A program made the translations under genes and the position numbers. Shown piece by piece: positions 1 through 7,701 of a stretch of DNA of 64,000 bases. The notes below the pieces were generated by a model, which was not told where the DNA came from, made no database searches, and saw nothing but the letters and a program-made list of their open reading frames with translations. Source of the stretch: Aeromicrobium stalagmiti (lineage in GTDB: Bacteria; Actinomycetota; Actinomycetes; Propionibacteriales; Nocardioidaceae); contig NZ_JABSTZ010000001.1 in the NCBI RefSeq assembly GCF_013283745.1, positions 1,320,406-1,384,405 of the forward strand. The letters run 5' to 3'. How positions within the stretch are numbered: position 1 is the first letter of the stretch; the number at the start of each line of letters is the position of its first letter.

Positions 1-531
1 GACGTCCGCGTGCCCAAGACCGCGCTGCTCGCGGAGGAGGGTGACGGCTTCATGATCAGCCAGGCCCGCCTCGGACCCGGTCGCATCCACCACTGCATGC
101 GCTCGATCGGCATGGCCGAGCGCGCGCTCGACCTGATGATCGGCCGCGCCCAGAACCGGGTCACGTTCGGCGAGCCGGTCGCCAACCGCTCCAACATCCA
201 GGACTGGATCGCCGAGGCGCGCATCGAGATCGAGATGATCCGTCTGCTGACCTTCAAGACCGCCTGGCTCATGGACACCGTCGGCAACCAGAAGGCGCGC
301 ATCGAGATCGCGGCGATCAAGGTCGCCGCCCCCCAGGTCGCGCTGAAGATCATCGACCGGGCGATCCAGGTGCACGGAGGCGGCGGCATCACCGACGACT
401 TCCCGCTCGCCAGCTTCTACGCCCACCAGCGCACCCTGCGGCTGGCCGACGGTCCGGACGAGGTGCACAAGCGCACGATCGCCCAGGTCGAGCTGCGTCG
501 CATCTCGCCTGAGTGGAACAAGAAGAAGTGA
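1..531 (+). CDS. acyl-CoA dehydrogenase, C-terminal part (5' end outside window)
   Basis: Open from base 1 with no start in the window; 176 residues are visible. They form the C-terminal helical domain of an FAD-dependent acyl-CoA dehydrogenase: [16 protein letters not shown] near residue 28, [15 protein letters not shown] near 123, and the closing DGPDEVHKR signature. That last motif is typical of the ACAD10/ACAD11-like branch, in which a kinase domain is fused or encoded nearby. A kinase of that type lies two genes downstream, which supports a role in hydroxyacyl-CoA or branched acyl-CoA breakdown. The stop overlaps the next start (GTGA). The substrate is unknown. Confidence 0.92.
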   Translation, partial: DVRVPKTALLAEEGDGFMISQARLGPGRIHHCMRSIGMAERALDLMIGRAQNRVTFGEPVANRSNIQDWIAEARIEIEMIRLLTFKTAWLMDTVGNQKARIEIAAIKVAAPQVALKIIDRAIQVHGGGGITDDFPLASFYAHQRTLRLADGPDEVHKRTIAQVELRRISPEWNKKK

Positions 532-1316
532 CCGAGGGACGTCTGGCGGGCCGCACCGCGATCGTCACGGGCGCGTCGCGCGGCATCGGCCTGGCCGCGG
601 CCGCGGCGCTGCACGACGCGGGTGCCAACGTCGTGCTGACGTCCCGCACCGAGGAGGCGGCCGTCGCGGCCGCCGCCTCGGTGGGCGAGCGGGCGCTCGG
701 CATCCAGGCGCACGCGACCGACGAGGCCGCCGCACGTGCCTGTGTCGAGCGGACGCTCGAGACGTTCGGCAGCATCGACGTGCTGGTCAACAACGCCGGC
801 ACCAACCCGGCGTTCGGCCCCGTGCTGTCACAGGACCACGGCCGGTTCGCCAAGACCATGGACGTCAACCTCTGGGCGCCGATCCTGTGGTCGCAGCTCG
901 CGGTCGAGGCATGGATGGGCGAGCACGGCGGATCGATCGTCAACACCGCCTCGATCGGTGGGTTGTCGGTCGGTCCCGACCTCGGCATCTACCACGTGTC
1001 GAAGGCGGCGCTGATCCACCTCACCAAGCAGCTGGCGATCGAGCTCGGCCCGGACATCCGGGTCAACGCGGTCGCCCCCGGTGTCGTGCGCACCCGTCTC
1101 GCCGAGGCCCTGTGGAAGGAGCACGAGGGCACGGTTGCCGGCCGGACCCCGCTCGGCCGCATCGGTGAGCCGGAGGACGTCGGCACGGCGATCACGTTCC
1201 TCGCCTCGAGCGACTCGTCCTGGATCACGGGGGAGACGCTCGTGATCGACGGCGGACAGATGATCGGCGCCGGCGCCGCGGCGGACGCGCTGGCGGCGAG
1301 CGCAGGAGTCGGCTGA
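528..1316 (+). CDS. SDR family oxidoreductase
   Basis: Classical short-chain dehydrogenase of 262 residues using NAD(P)(H). It has the TGASRGIG cofactor loop near residue 15, NNAG near residue 90, the catalytic serine in the NTASIGG region and the YHVSK Tyr/Lys pair, ending with the usual VIDGGQ loop. I chose GTG at 528, which overlaps the preceding stop by four bases; an in-frame GTG at 513 would add only five residues. It is translationally coupled to the acyl-CoA dehydrogenase and followed three bases later by the kinase gene. It probably oxidises or reduces a hydroxy/oxo group on the same acyl chain. LvaD of levulinate catabolism occupies a comparable position, but that comparison is inference. 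Confidence 0.9.
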   Translation: MTEGRLAGRTAIVTGASRGIGLAAAAALHDAGANVVLTSRTEEAAVAAAASVGERALGIQAHATDEAAARACVERTLETFGSIDVLVNNAGTNPAFGPVLSQDHGRFAKTMDVNLWAPILWSQLAVEAWMGEHGGSIVNTASIGGLSVGPDLGIYHVSKAALIHLTKQLAIELGPDIRVNAVAPGVVRTRLAEALWKEHEGTVAGRTPLGRIGEPEDVGTAITFLASSDSSWITGETLVIDGGQMIGAGAAADALAASAGVG

Positions 1317-1319
1317 CCC

Positions 1320-2369
1320 ATGGGTGCAGCCGGGATCGCGAACGACGTGGCGGTCGACCTCGACGTCCTCGGTGCGCTGCTGCGCGCTGACGGCGTCGAG
1401 GCGGTCGCGCCCTTCTCCGCCGTGCGGGTCGGCCGGGGCCAGTCCAACCTGACCTACCTCGTCGAGGATGCGCAGGGCACGCGGTGGATCGTCCGTCGAC
1501 CGCCGCGGGGCCACCTGCTGGACTCCGCGCACGACGTGCAGCGGGAGTACAGGATCCTCTCGGCCCTGCAGGGCACGGGCGTCCCGGTGCCTGCCGTGAT
1601 CGGCGAGTACGTCGACGAATGTCTCGCCGAGACCCCCGTCGTGGTCATGGAGCACGTCGACGGCCTCGTCGTCGATCGGCCCGAGATCGCCGAGGACACC
1701 GGTGTCGAGCTGCGGTCCGCACTCGGTCCGTCGCTGGCTCGGACCCTCGCCACGGTCCACGAGGTCGACCTGGCCGGCGTCGGCCTGCTCGACCTCGCGA
1801 GCCACCAGCCGTACGCCGCACGCCAGCTCAAGCGCTGGTCGCGGCAGTGGGAGGCCAGCCGCACTCGCGACCTGCCGGCGCTCGACCGTCTGACCGAGCT
1901 GCTGCGGCGCACGATGCCCGAGCAGCGGGAGCTCACCCTCGTGCACGGCGACTTCCACATCCGGAACGTCATCGCCGATCCCGCGACGGGCGACCTGCGT
2001 GCCGTCCTCGACTGGGAGCTCAGCACGCTGGGGGACCCGCTCGCTGACATCGGCAGCCTCCTGGCCTACTGGCCCGAGGCAGGGGATCCGCCGACGGGGC
2101 TCTTCGCAGCCTCGACGCTGCCGGGCTTCGCCGACCGCCGAGGTGTCGCCGACGCCTATCTGGCGGCCTCGGGCCGCGACGGCTCCGATCTCGACTACTG
2201 GCACGTGCTGGGCCTGTGGAAGATCGCCGTGATCTGCGAGGGCGTGCTTCGACGTGCGCTCGACGACCCGCGCAACGCCGCGGACGGCGGACCCCCGGAG
2301 CCCGGATTCATCGACAGCCTCGTCGACCGTGCCTGGACCACCGCGCGCGCCGCCCACCTGGACAGCTGA
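1320..2369 (+). CDS. APH-type phosphotransferase (ACAD10/11- or LvaA-like kinase)
   Basis: 349 residues of the aminoglycoside/choline kinase fold. The nucleotide-binding lobe begins with VGRGQSNLTYLVED near residue 40. The Brenner-type catalytic loop LVHGDFHIRNV lies near residue 208 and the metal-binding DWELSTLGDPLAD near residue 229. Proteins of this subgroup sit beside or are fused to acyl-CoA dehydrogenases (human ACAD10/11, Pseudomonas LvaA) and phosphorylate a 4-hydroxyacyl-CoA so that phosphate can be eliminated. The dehydrogenase and SDR upstream fit that route. Antibiotic resistance is unlikely in this context. The family call is firm; the substrate is inferred. Confidence 0.88.
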   Translation: MGAAGIANDVAVDLDVLGALLRADGVEAVAPFSAVRVGRGQSNLTYLVEDAQGTRWIVRRPPRGHLLDSAHDVQREYRILSALQGTGVPVPAVIGEYVDECLAETPVVVMEHVDGLVVDRPEIAEDTGVELRSALGPSLARTLATVHEVDLAGVGLLDLASHQPYAARQLKRWSRQWEASRTRDLPALDRLTELLRRTMPEQRELTLVHGDFHIRNVIADPATGDLRAVLDWELSTLGDPLADIGSLLAYWPEAGDPPTGLFAASTLPGFADRRGVADAYLAASGRDGSDLDYWHVLGLWKIAVICEGVLRRALDDPRNAADGGPPEPGFIDSLVDRAWTTARAAHLDS

Positions 2370-2405
2370 CCTGACCCCCTGCGACACCGACCGAAGGAGA
2401 TCATC

Positions 2406-3362
2406 ATGACCGACACCCCGTACGTGGGCGACTTCCTCAAGGACTCGCCGAGGAACTGGGGCAAGTGGGGGCCGGACGACGAGGTCGGCTCGCTCAACTA
2501 CCTGACCGGCGCCGAGGTGCTGCGCGGTGTCGCCAGCGTGAAGTCGGGCGAGGTCTTCACGCTGCAGGTCAAGATGGGCAGCCCCGGGGGCGACCCCGTG
2601 TGGCCCGGGCGCGAGAGCATCCAGCGCAAGAACGTCATGGACGAGTCGTTCTTCGAGCGCGGCGAGGGCGACGAGACGCCCGGAGGTGCGCACTACGCCG
2701 ACGACGTCGCGACCCTCTACCTGCAGGCGTCGACGCAGTACGACGCCCTCGGTCACGTCTGGTACGACGGGCAGATCTGGAACGGCTTCGACGCGTCCAC
2801 CACGGCCGGCGACATGTCGAAGGCATCGGTGCTGCCGATCGCCGAGCGCGGGATCGTCGGTCGCGGCGTGCTGATCGACGTCGCGCGCCACCGCGGCAAG
2901 AAGGTCCTCGACAAGGGCGAGACGTTCACCCACGAGGACCTGCTCGAGATCGCAGCGGCCCAGGGCCACACGATCGAGAAGCACGACATCCTGCTCCTGC
3001 GCACCGGGTTCATCGGCTCCTACTACGACCAGACCTCCGAGGAGTTCTACGAGGGCTTCCTCGAGCCGGGGCTGACCTACAGCCCCGAGCTCGTGCAGTG
3101 GTTCCAGGACATGGAGATCCCCAACCTGGTGACCGACACGATCGCGAACGAGGTGACCTTCGAGCCGGGCACCGGGGTCACGCTGCCGCTGCACAACGCG
3201 CTGATGCGCAACCTCGGCGTCACGTTCACCGAGATCGCCTGGCTCGAGGACCTCGCCGAGGCGTGTGCCGCCGACGGGCGCTGGACGTTCCTGTACACCG
3301 CCGCCCCGCTCAAGGTCGTCGGCGGCACGGGCGCCCCGGTCAACCCGGTGGTCGTGCGATGA
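2406..3362 (+). CDS. cyclase family protein (KynB-like fold)
   Basis: 318 residues of the PF04199 cyclase/kynurenine-formamidase family, metal-dependent hydrolases of amides or lactone-like bonds. ATG follows a good GAAGGAGA ribosome site. The family's metal motif (usually HxGTHxDxPxH) is represented by TQYDALGHVWYDG near residue 110, so the Asp and last His remain while the first His positions do not. A DGRW..YTAAPLKV-type tail closes the protein, as in the long bacterial subgroup. It overlaps the downstream ABM gene by four bases (ATGA) and so belongs to the catabolic operon. Substrate unknown; a role in ring opening or lactone handling would fit the neighbours. Confidence 0.85.
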   Translation: MTDTPYVGDFLKDSPRNWGKWGPDDEVGSLNYLTGAEVLRGVASVKSGEVFTLQVKMGSPGGDPVWPGRESIQRKNVMDESFFERGEGDETPGGAHYADDVATLYLQASTQYDALGHVWYDGQIWNGFDASTTAGDMSKASVLPIAERGIVGRGVLIDVARHRGKKVLDKGETFTHEDLLEIAAAQGHTIEKHDILLLRTGFIGSYYDQTSEEFYEGFLEPGLTYSPELVQWFQDMEIPNLVTDTIANEVTFEPGTGVTLPLHNALMRNLGVTFTEIAWLEDLAEACAADGRWTFLYTAAPLKVVGGTGAPVNPVVVR

Positions 3363-3658
3363 GCGAGGTGCTCGACGTCATCGCGACGATCCAGGTGCAG
3401 CCCGGCCGCGCCGACCGTGTCGTCGAGATCGTGACCGGTCACCTGGAGTCGGTCCGCGCCGAGGACGGATGCCTGCGCTACGACCTGTTCCGCGTCCGCC
3501 GCGATCCCGACACGCTCGTGATGGTCGAGCAGTGGGCTTCCAAGGACGCGCTCCGCGCCCACGGGACGGCTCCGCACTTCCAGCAGATGTCGGCCGAGCT
3601 GGCCGCCGAGGTCGCGGGAGCGCCGGTCGTCCGGGTGCTCGATCCGGTGATCTCGTGA
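3359..3658 (+). CDS. ABM-domain monooxygenase-like small protein
   Basis: 99-residue antibiotic-biosynthesis-monooxygenase (ABM, YgiN-type) ferredoxin-like domain. An IATIQVQPGRADRVVEI strand-helix is followed by DGCLRYDLFR and a VMVEQWASKDALRAH segment, in the usual order. The start is fixed by the ATGA overlap with the cyclase stop. ABM proteins act as cofactor-free quinol oxygenases or as small dimeric helpers. Here it is the last gene of the forward operon before the TetR regulator. Function within the pathway is not resolved. Confidence 0.82.
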   Translation: MSEVLDVIATIQVQPGRADRVVEIVTGHLESVRAEDGCLRYDLFRVRRDPDTLVMVEQWASKDALRAHGTAPHFQQMSAELAAEVAGAPVVRVLDPVIS

Positions 3659-3698
3659 CCACCGGCAGGCCGTGCTGCCGGGCCGTCGTGTTGCACCG

Positions 3699-3712
3699 TG
3701 AATCCACCTTCA
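3699..3712. promoter_or_regulatory. TetR operator candidate 1 (own promoter)
   Basis: TGAATCCACCTTCA, a TGAA-N6-TTCA dyad 14 bases before the TetR start at 3726. It lies between a possible -35 (TTGCAC, 3691) and -10 (TACAAA, 3714). The -10 position would give a leaderless or nearly leaderless message, and no Shine-Dalgarno is visible. The same dyad recurs at 5964 and 7665. Confidence 0.6.
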
Positions 3713-3725
3713 GTACAAAGAACAC

Positions 3726-4403
3726 ATGACTGAGCGCGCGGAGGACCAGGCCGGCGAGGTGTCGTCGCCTGCCGGTGCCGCCGCGGTGAAGGAGCTTCCC
3801 GTCACTGCGCGGGGGGTCCGGACTCGTGCGGCTCTCGTGGTCGCCGCACGGACGGTGTTCGAGCGCGACGGGTTCCTGGGCTCGCGCCTGACGGACATCA
3901 CGGCCGAGGCGCGGTGCTCGACCGGCACGTTCTACACCTACTTCACGAGCAAGGAAGAGATCTTCATGGCGGTGCTGGAGGCCGCCAAGGACGACATGCT
4001 CCACCCCGGCATGCCGCACGTCGCCGAGAGCGACGACCCGGTCTCCGTGATCGAGGCGAGCAACCGGGCCTACTTCGAGGCCTATCAGCGCAATGCCAAG
4101 CTCATGATGCTGCAGGAGCAGGTCGCCACGATCGACGCCGACTTCAGGCAGCTGCGCCTCAAGCGCAGCGAAGCCTTCGCGCAGCGCAACGCCAAGAGCA
4201 TCCAGCGTCTCCAGCAGGCGGGCGACGTCGACCCGGCGCTCGATCCGATCATGACCTCGCGCGCCCTGTCGGGCATGGTCGGCCGCCTCGCCTACGCGAG
4301 CTTCGCGCTCGGGCAGGACTGGTCGGTCGACGTGCTCGTCGAGACCAGCACGCGGCTGTGGGCCAACGCGCTGGGTCTCAGCACGCGTCCGACGGACGGC
4401 TGA
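3726..4403 (+). CDS. TetR family transcriptional regulator
   Basis: 225 residues. After a poorly conserved 28-residue arm comes a TetR helix-turn-helix at about residues 32-77 (RAALVVAARTVFERDGF, then TFYTYFTSKEEIF), followed by an all-helical ligand domain with a TetR_C-like tail. It stands between the forward acyl-CoA operon and the reverse reductase/MaoC pair. An operator-like dyad sits in its own promoter and recurs before the MaoC/hydrolase divergon and the lactonase gene, so it is the best candidate for the local repressor. The inducer would be a pathway acyl-CoA or lactone by analogy with other catabolic TetR proteins; this is inferred. Confidence 0.88.
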   Translation: MTERAEDQAGEVSSPAGAAAVKELPVTARGVRTRAALVVAARTVFERDGFLGSRLTDITAEARCSTGTFYTYFTSKEEIFMAVLEAAKDDMLHPGMPHVAESDDPVSVIEASNRAYFEAYQRNAKLMMLQEQVATIDADFRQLRLKRSEAFAQRNAKSIQRLQQAGDVDPALDPIMTSRALSGMVGRLAYASFALGQDWSVDVLVETSTRLWANALGLSTRPTDG

Positions 4404-4407
4404 CGGC

Positions 4408-5412
4408 TCAGAGCTCGAGCACGAGCTTGCCGGTGTTGCCGCCAGAGAAGAGCATGAGCAGGGTGTCGCCGAACGCGTCGACGCCGCCTGCGACGACGTG
4501 CTCGCGCGCCACGAGCGTGCCCGCGTCGAGCATCGCGCGGATGCCGTCGACGGCCTCGCCGTAGCGGTCCTCGTAGTCGAACACCAGGAAGCCGGCCATC
4601 GAGGCGCGGTTGACGAGCAACGACATGTAGTGCGCCGGACCGGGTGGCGGCTCGGTCGCGTTGTAGGTCGAGATGGCGCCGCAGATCGCGATGCGCGCAC
4701 CGAGCCGCAGGACGCGGAGCGCCGAGTCGAGCATCTCGCCGCCGACGTTGTCGAAGTAGACGTCGATGCCCTCAGGGGCGACCGCACGGACACCCCGGTG
4801 GACGGCTCCCTCGCGGTAGTCGACCACCGCGTCGAAGCCGAGCTCGTCGGTGAGCCACCGACCCTTCTCCGGACCGCCGGCGATGCCGATGACCCGACAT
4901 CCGTGGGCCTTGGCGAGCTGCCCGACGACGCTGCCGACCGCGCCGGCCGCGCCCGAGACCAGGACGGTGTCGCCGGGCTTGGCCCGGGCCACGTCGAACA
5001 GGCCGAACCAGGCGGTCATGCCGGGCATGCCGAGGGCGCCCAGCCACGTGGTGGCCGGGGCCACGTCGAGGTCGATCGCGGTGAGCTGGTCGCCGGGCAG
5101 CACGGCGTGGTCGGTGACCCCGAGGATGCCGGTGACGGCATCACCCGGCGCGAAGGCGGGGTCGCGGGACTCGACGACGACGGCCGCCCCGAAGGCGCGC
5201 ATGACCTCGCCGACCGCGACCGGGGGGACGTAAGACCGCACGTCGTTGAGCCAGCCGCGCATGGCCGGATCGAGCGACAGGTGGGTGACGCGGACCAGCA
5301 CCTCGCCGTCCGACGGGGCCGGCAGCTCGGTCTCCTCGATCGCCCACGTGGAGTCGTCGGGCAGGCCGAAGGGCCGTGCAGCCAGGTGGACGCGTCGGGC
5401 CGTCACCGTCAC
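4408..5412 (-). CDS. NADP-dependent MDR family oxidoreductase (CurA/YncB-like)
   Basis: 334 residues of the zinc-free medium-chain reductase family (leukotriene B4 dehydrogenase / curcumin reductase CurA group). The Rossmann loop GAAGAVGSVVGQLAKAHG is near residue 150 and GGPEKGRWL supplies the NADP-phosphate contact. FDNVGGEMLD near residue 218 and YNATEPPPGP near residue 250 are characteristic. Such enzymes reduce the C=C of enones, or sometimes enoyl-CoA. It follows the MaoC gene by three bases, as one reverse operon, and its stop lies four bases from the TetR stop. A role in reducing an unsaturated pathway intermediate is likely. Confidence 0.88.
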   Translation of the reverse strand: MTVTARRVHLAARPFGLPDDSTWAIEETELPAPSDGEVLVRVTHLSLDPAMRGWLNDVRSYVPPVAVGEVMRAFGAAVVVESRDPAFAPGDAVTGILGVTDHAVLPGDQLTAIDLDVAPATTWLGALGMPGMTAWFGLFDVARAKPGDTVLVSGAAGAVGSVVGQLAKAHGCRVIGIAGGPEKGRWLTDELGFDAVVDYREGAVHRGVRAVAPEGIDVYFDNVGGEMLDSALRVLRLGARIAICGAISTYNATEPPPGPAHYMSLLVNRASMAGFLVFDYEDRYGEAVDGIRAMLDAGTLVAREHVVAGGVDAFGDTLLMLFSGGNTGKLVLEL

Positions 5413-5415
5413 GGC

Positions 5416-5904
5416 TCAGGCCTCCGCGGGGTACTCGGTGAACTGGCCGACCGACTGCGCGACGCAGATCGGCTTCTCGGCTCCCTCGCGCTCGAACGTC
5501 TGGACCGTGACGATCCGCGCGGAGCCGCCGCCGACGTCGTCCACCGACACGATCTCGGCATGCATCCGGATGCGTGAGCCGACGGGGTTGGGGGAGGGGA
5601 AGCGGACCTTCTCGTAGCCGTAGTTGAGGCTGTGGGCGAAGCCGTCGAACGCCATCAGGTCCTCCATGAACCGCGGGCCGATCGACAGGCTGTAGAGGCC
5701 GTGGGCGATCGTCGAGCCGAAGACGCTGTCCGCGGCCCGGACGGGGTCGACGTGGATCCACTGGTGGTCGCCGGTGAGCTCGGCGAACGCATCGATGCGC
5801 TCCTGGGTGATGTCGTGCCACTCGGTGGGGCCGAGCTTCGAGCCGACCAGGTCCTTGAGGTCCTGGATCGACGTCGGGCGGATGGGGGCGTGGGTGTCGG
5901 GCAT
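5416..5904 (-). CDS. MaoC family dehydratase
   Basis: 162-residue hot-dog fold (R)-specific enoyl-CoA hydratase. The hydratase-2 motif is visible as FAELTGDHQWIHVDP around residue 50, with the Asp-His catalytic pair, followed by GSTIAHGLYSLS. The ATG is preceded by GAGGAGA at a spacing of five. It is first gene of a two-gene reverse operon with the MDR reductase, transcribed from the divergent region that holds the long 5951-5984 palindrome. It probably hydrates or dehydrates an enoyl-CoA or related thioester in the same pathway. Confidence 0.9.
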   Translation of the reverse strand: MPDTHAPIRPTSIQDLKDLVGSKLGPTEWHDITQERIDAFAELTGDHQWIHVDPVRAADSVFGSTIAHGLYSLSIGPRFMEDLMAFDGFAHSLNYGYEKVRFPSPNPVGSRIRMHAEIVSVDDVGGGSARIVTVQTFEREGAEKPICVAQSVGQFTEYPAEA

Positions 5905-5950
5905 GCCATCTCCTCGTGCAGTCGGGCTCCACGGGGGAGCATGGATCGGA

Positions 5951-5984
5951 CGCTACTTGAACATGAACCCGGATTCAAGTAGCG
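5951..5984. promoter_or_regulatory. 34-bp palindrome with TetR operator candidate 2
   Basis: Arms CGCTACTTGAA and TTCAAGTAGCG are perfect 11-bp inverted repeats around a 12-base centre. The right part contains TGAACCCGGATTCA (5964-5977), the reverse-orientation form of the TGAATCC..TTCA dyad found at 3699 and 7665. It lies between divergent MaoC and hydrolase genes and could control both. Confidence 0.65.
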
Positions 5985-5998
5985 TGACCTGCCTCACA
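5983..5998. promoter_or_regulatory. CRP/GlxR-like site 1
   Basis: CGTGACCTGCCTCACA has the GTGA-N6-TCAC core of actinobacterial CRP/GlxR sites. It abuts the palindrome and precedes the hydrolase start by about 24 bases. A near copy (TGTGACCTGGCACACA) occurs at 7636 before the lactonase gene. Confidence 0.45.
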
Positions 5999-6021
5999 CT
6001 ACTGCATTCCGGAGGGCGACC

Positions 6022-6840
6022 ATGGCTCGGATCGACGTCAACGGCACCACGTTGAGATACCAGGACGAAGGGCCCCGCGACGCGCACGCGATCGTCATGA
6101 GCCCGTCGATGTTCTTCGACGTGCGGATGTTCGCGGCCCAGGCGGCAGCACTGTCGGACCGGTTCCGCGTCGTCCGCTACGACCACCGCGGCCAGGGGGA
6201 GAGCGCGCGTGACGTTCGAGAGCGGCTCGACATGGACACCTTGTCCGAGGATGCAGCGGCGCTGATCGAGGCGCTCGACCTCGGCCCCTGCACGTTCGTC
6301 GGCAACTCCATGGGTGGCTTCGTGGGGCTGCGTCTCGCGGCCCGCCGACCTGACCTGATCGCGTCGGCGGTGCTGATGGGCACCTCGGCCGACGTCGAGG
6401 AGCAGGCCGACGAGATGGACGGCCTGGTGGAGGTGCTGGCCGAGCAGGGGATCGAGCCGGTCCTCGACGGCGTCCTGCACTTCATGATGGGCGACACGAC
6501 GCTGACCGACCCGTCCCGTGCCGACGTGCTCGCGGAGGTGACGGCACTGCTGCGCAGCCGCACCCCCGAGTACGCCGACGCCGCGTGGAACATCGCCCAC
6601 CGGCTCCCGGTGCTCGACGAGCTCGGATCGATCCGGGTGCCCGTCCTGGTCGTGGCCGGCACGGAGGACCACACCTATCCGCCGCACAAGTCCCAGCAGA
6701 TCGTCGACGCGACGCCGGGCGCGACGCTGGAGGTCATGGAGCGGACCGGCCACGTCCACGCCATGGAGAACCCGGACGCCGTCATCGACGTGCTGGAGCG
6801 GCACCTCGCCGGGGTCGACCTGACGGCGGCGCGCGCATGA
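6022..6840 (+). CDS. alpha/beta hydrolase (PcaD/enol-lactonase-like)
   Basis: 272 residues. The nucleophile elbow is GNSMGG with Ser near residue 95. An oxyanion/RYDHRGQGES loop lies near residue 55 (the 3-oxoadipate enol-lactonase type usually shows YDxRGHGxS), the acid is in VVAGTEDHTYPP, and the catalytic His is in GHVHAMENPD near residue 245. ATG follows GGAGGGCGACC. It overlaps a second hydrolase gene by ATGA, so the two are coupled. Likely a lactone or ester hydrolase of the surrounding pathway; substrate not determined. Confidence 0.88.
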   Translation: MARIDVNGTTLRYQDEGPRDAHAIVMSPSMFFDVRMFAAQAAALSDRFRVVRYDHRGQGESARDVRERLDMDTLSEDAAALIEALDLGPCTFVGNSMGGFVGLRLAARRPDLIASAVLMGTSADVEEQADEMDGLVEVLAEQGIEPVLDGVLHFMMGDTTLTDPSRADVLAEVTALLRSRTPEYADAAWNIAHRLPVLDELGSIRVPVLVVAGTEDHTYPPHKSQQIVDATPGATLEVMERTGHVHAMENPDAVIDVLERHLAGVDLTAARA

Positions 6841-7628
6841 GCCTGTTCGTCGCCGACACCGGCGAGGCCGACCTGCCGGTGGTCGTGTGCCTGCACTCAC
6901 TGTTCCTGGACCACACGATGTTCGACGCCTTCACGGCTGCGGTCGCCGGCCGGTTCCGGGTCGTGCGCCCTGACTTCCGCGGCCAGGGTGCCAACCCGGA
7001 TGCCACGGACCTGGTCTCGATGGACGACTGTGCGGACGACGTGCTGGCCCTGCTCGACGAGATGTCGCTCGAGCGGGTGAGCATCGTGGCCCAGTCGATG
7101 GGCGGCGACGTCGCCGTCCGGGTGGCCTCCCGCCGGCCCGAGGTGGTCGAGCGGCTCGTGCTGCTCGGGTCGTCGGCTCGCGAGGAGCCGGCCGAGCACC
7201 TCGAGGCGTTCCGGCCGATCGCCGACGAGGTCGCACGCCACGGGTTCGCCGGAGACCTGCTCGAGACCACGATGCAGATCATGTTCGGCGAGACGATCCG
7301 CAACGACCCCGACCGCGCCGAGCTGCTCGTCCCGTGGCGTGAGCACATCGCGGCGCTGTCGCCGGGGCTCGTGCACGCCATCCGCGGCGTCGTGGAGCGG
7401 CCCAGCGCCGTCGACGCCCTGCCGCGCATCACGGCGAGGACGCTCGTGGTGAGTGGCGGCGAGGACGGTGCGCGGCCTCCCGCGTGGTCGCAGGAGCTGG
7501 TCGACGAGATCCCTGACGCGGAGCTGTGGAGCCTGCCGACGACGGGTCACAGCGTCATCCTCGAGCTGCCGGAGCAGGTCATCGGCCGGGTCGCCGGATT
7601 CCTGTCCGAGGGGCAGACGGGGTCTTGA
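6837..7628 (+). CDS. alpha/beta hydrolase, second copy
   Basis: 263 residues, homologous in layout to the preceding gene: VRPDFRGQGAN, nucleophile AQSMGG with Ser near residue 86, acid region VVSGGEDGARPP, and TTGHSVILELPEQV carrying the catalytic His. The ATG overlaps the previous stop by four bases. The tandem pair probably arose by duplication; the proteins share motifs but differ widely elsewhere. They may act as two subunits or on two esters. Confidence 0.86.
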   Translation: MSLFVADTGEADLPVVVCLHSLFLDHTMFDAFTAAVAGRFRVVRPDFRGQGANPDATDLVSMDDCADDVLALLDEMSLERVSIVAQSMGGDVAVRVASRRPEVVERLVLLGSSAREEPAEHLEAFRPIADEVARHGFAGDLLETTMQIMFGETIRNDPDRAELLVPWREHIAALSPGLVHAIRGVVERPSAVDALPRITARTLVVSGGEDGARPPAWSQELVDEIPDAELWSLPTTGHSVILELPEQVIGRVAGFLSEGQTGS

Positions 7629-7635
7629 CCGTCGC

Positions 7636-7651
7636 TGTGACCTGGCACACA
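7636..7651. promoter_or_regulatory. CRP/GlxR-like site 2
   Basis: TGTGACCTGGCACACA, a near match to the site at 5983-5998 (shared GTGACCTG and CACAC). Two promoter regions of the same cluster therefore share both this motif and the TGAATCC dyad. Confidence 0.4.
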
Positions 7652-7663
7652 CTGAACCCGAAC

Positions 7664-7679
7664 TTGAATCCAACCTCAA
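7664..7679. promoter_or_regulatory. TetR operator candidate 3
   Basis: TTGAATCCAACCTCAA, a TTGA-N8-TCAA dyad matching the TGAATCC sites at 3699 and 5964. It is 22 bases before the lactonase ATG. A further half-site (TGAACCC, 7653) stands just upstream. Confidence 0.55.
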
Positions 7680-7701
7680 CAACACATGAAGGGTGGTCCT
7701 G

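Noticed and set aside
1320..2369. Aminoglycoside resistance gene
   Set aside because: The APH fold is present, but sequence type and ACAD/SDR neighbours indicate an acyl-CoA pathway kinase.
828..3194. 788-residue open frame on the reverse strand
   Set aside because: It lies opposite four well-supported genes. Its translation is low-complexity Arg/Val/Gly/Asp/His, as expected for the mirror frame of high-GC codons.
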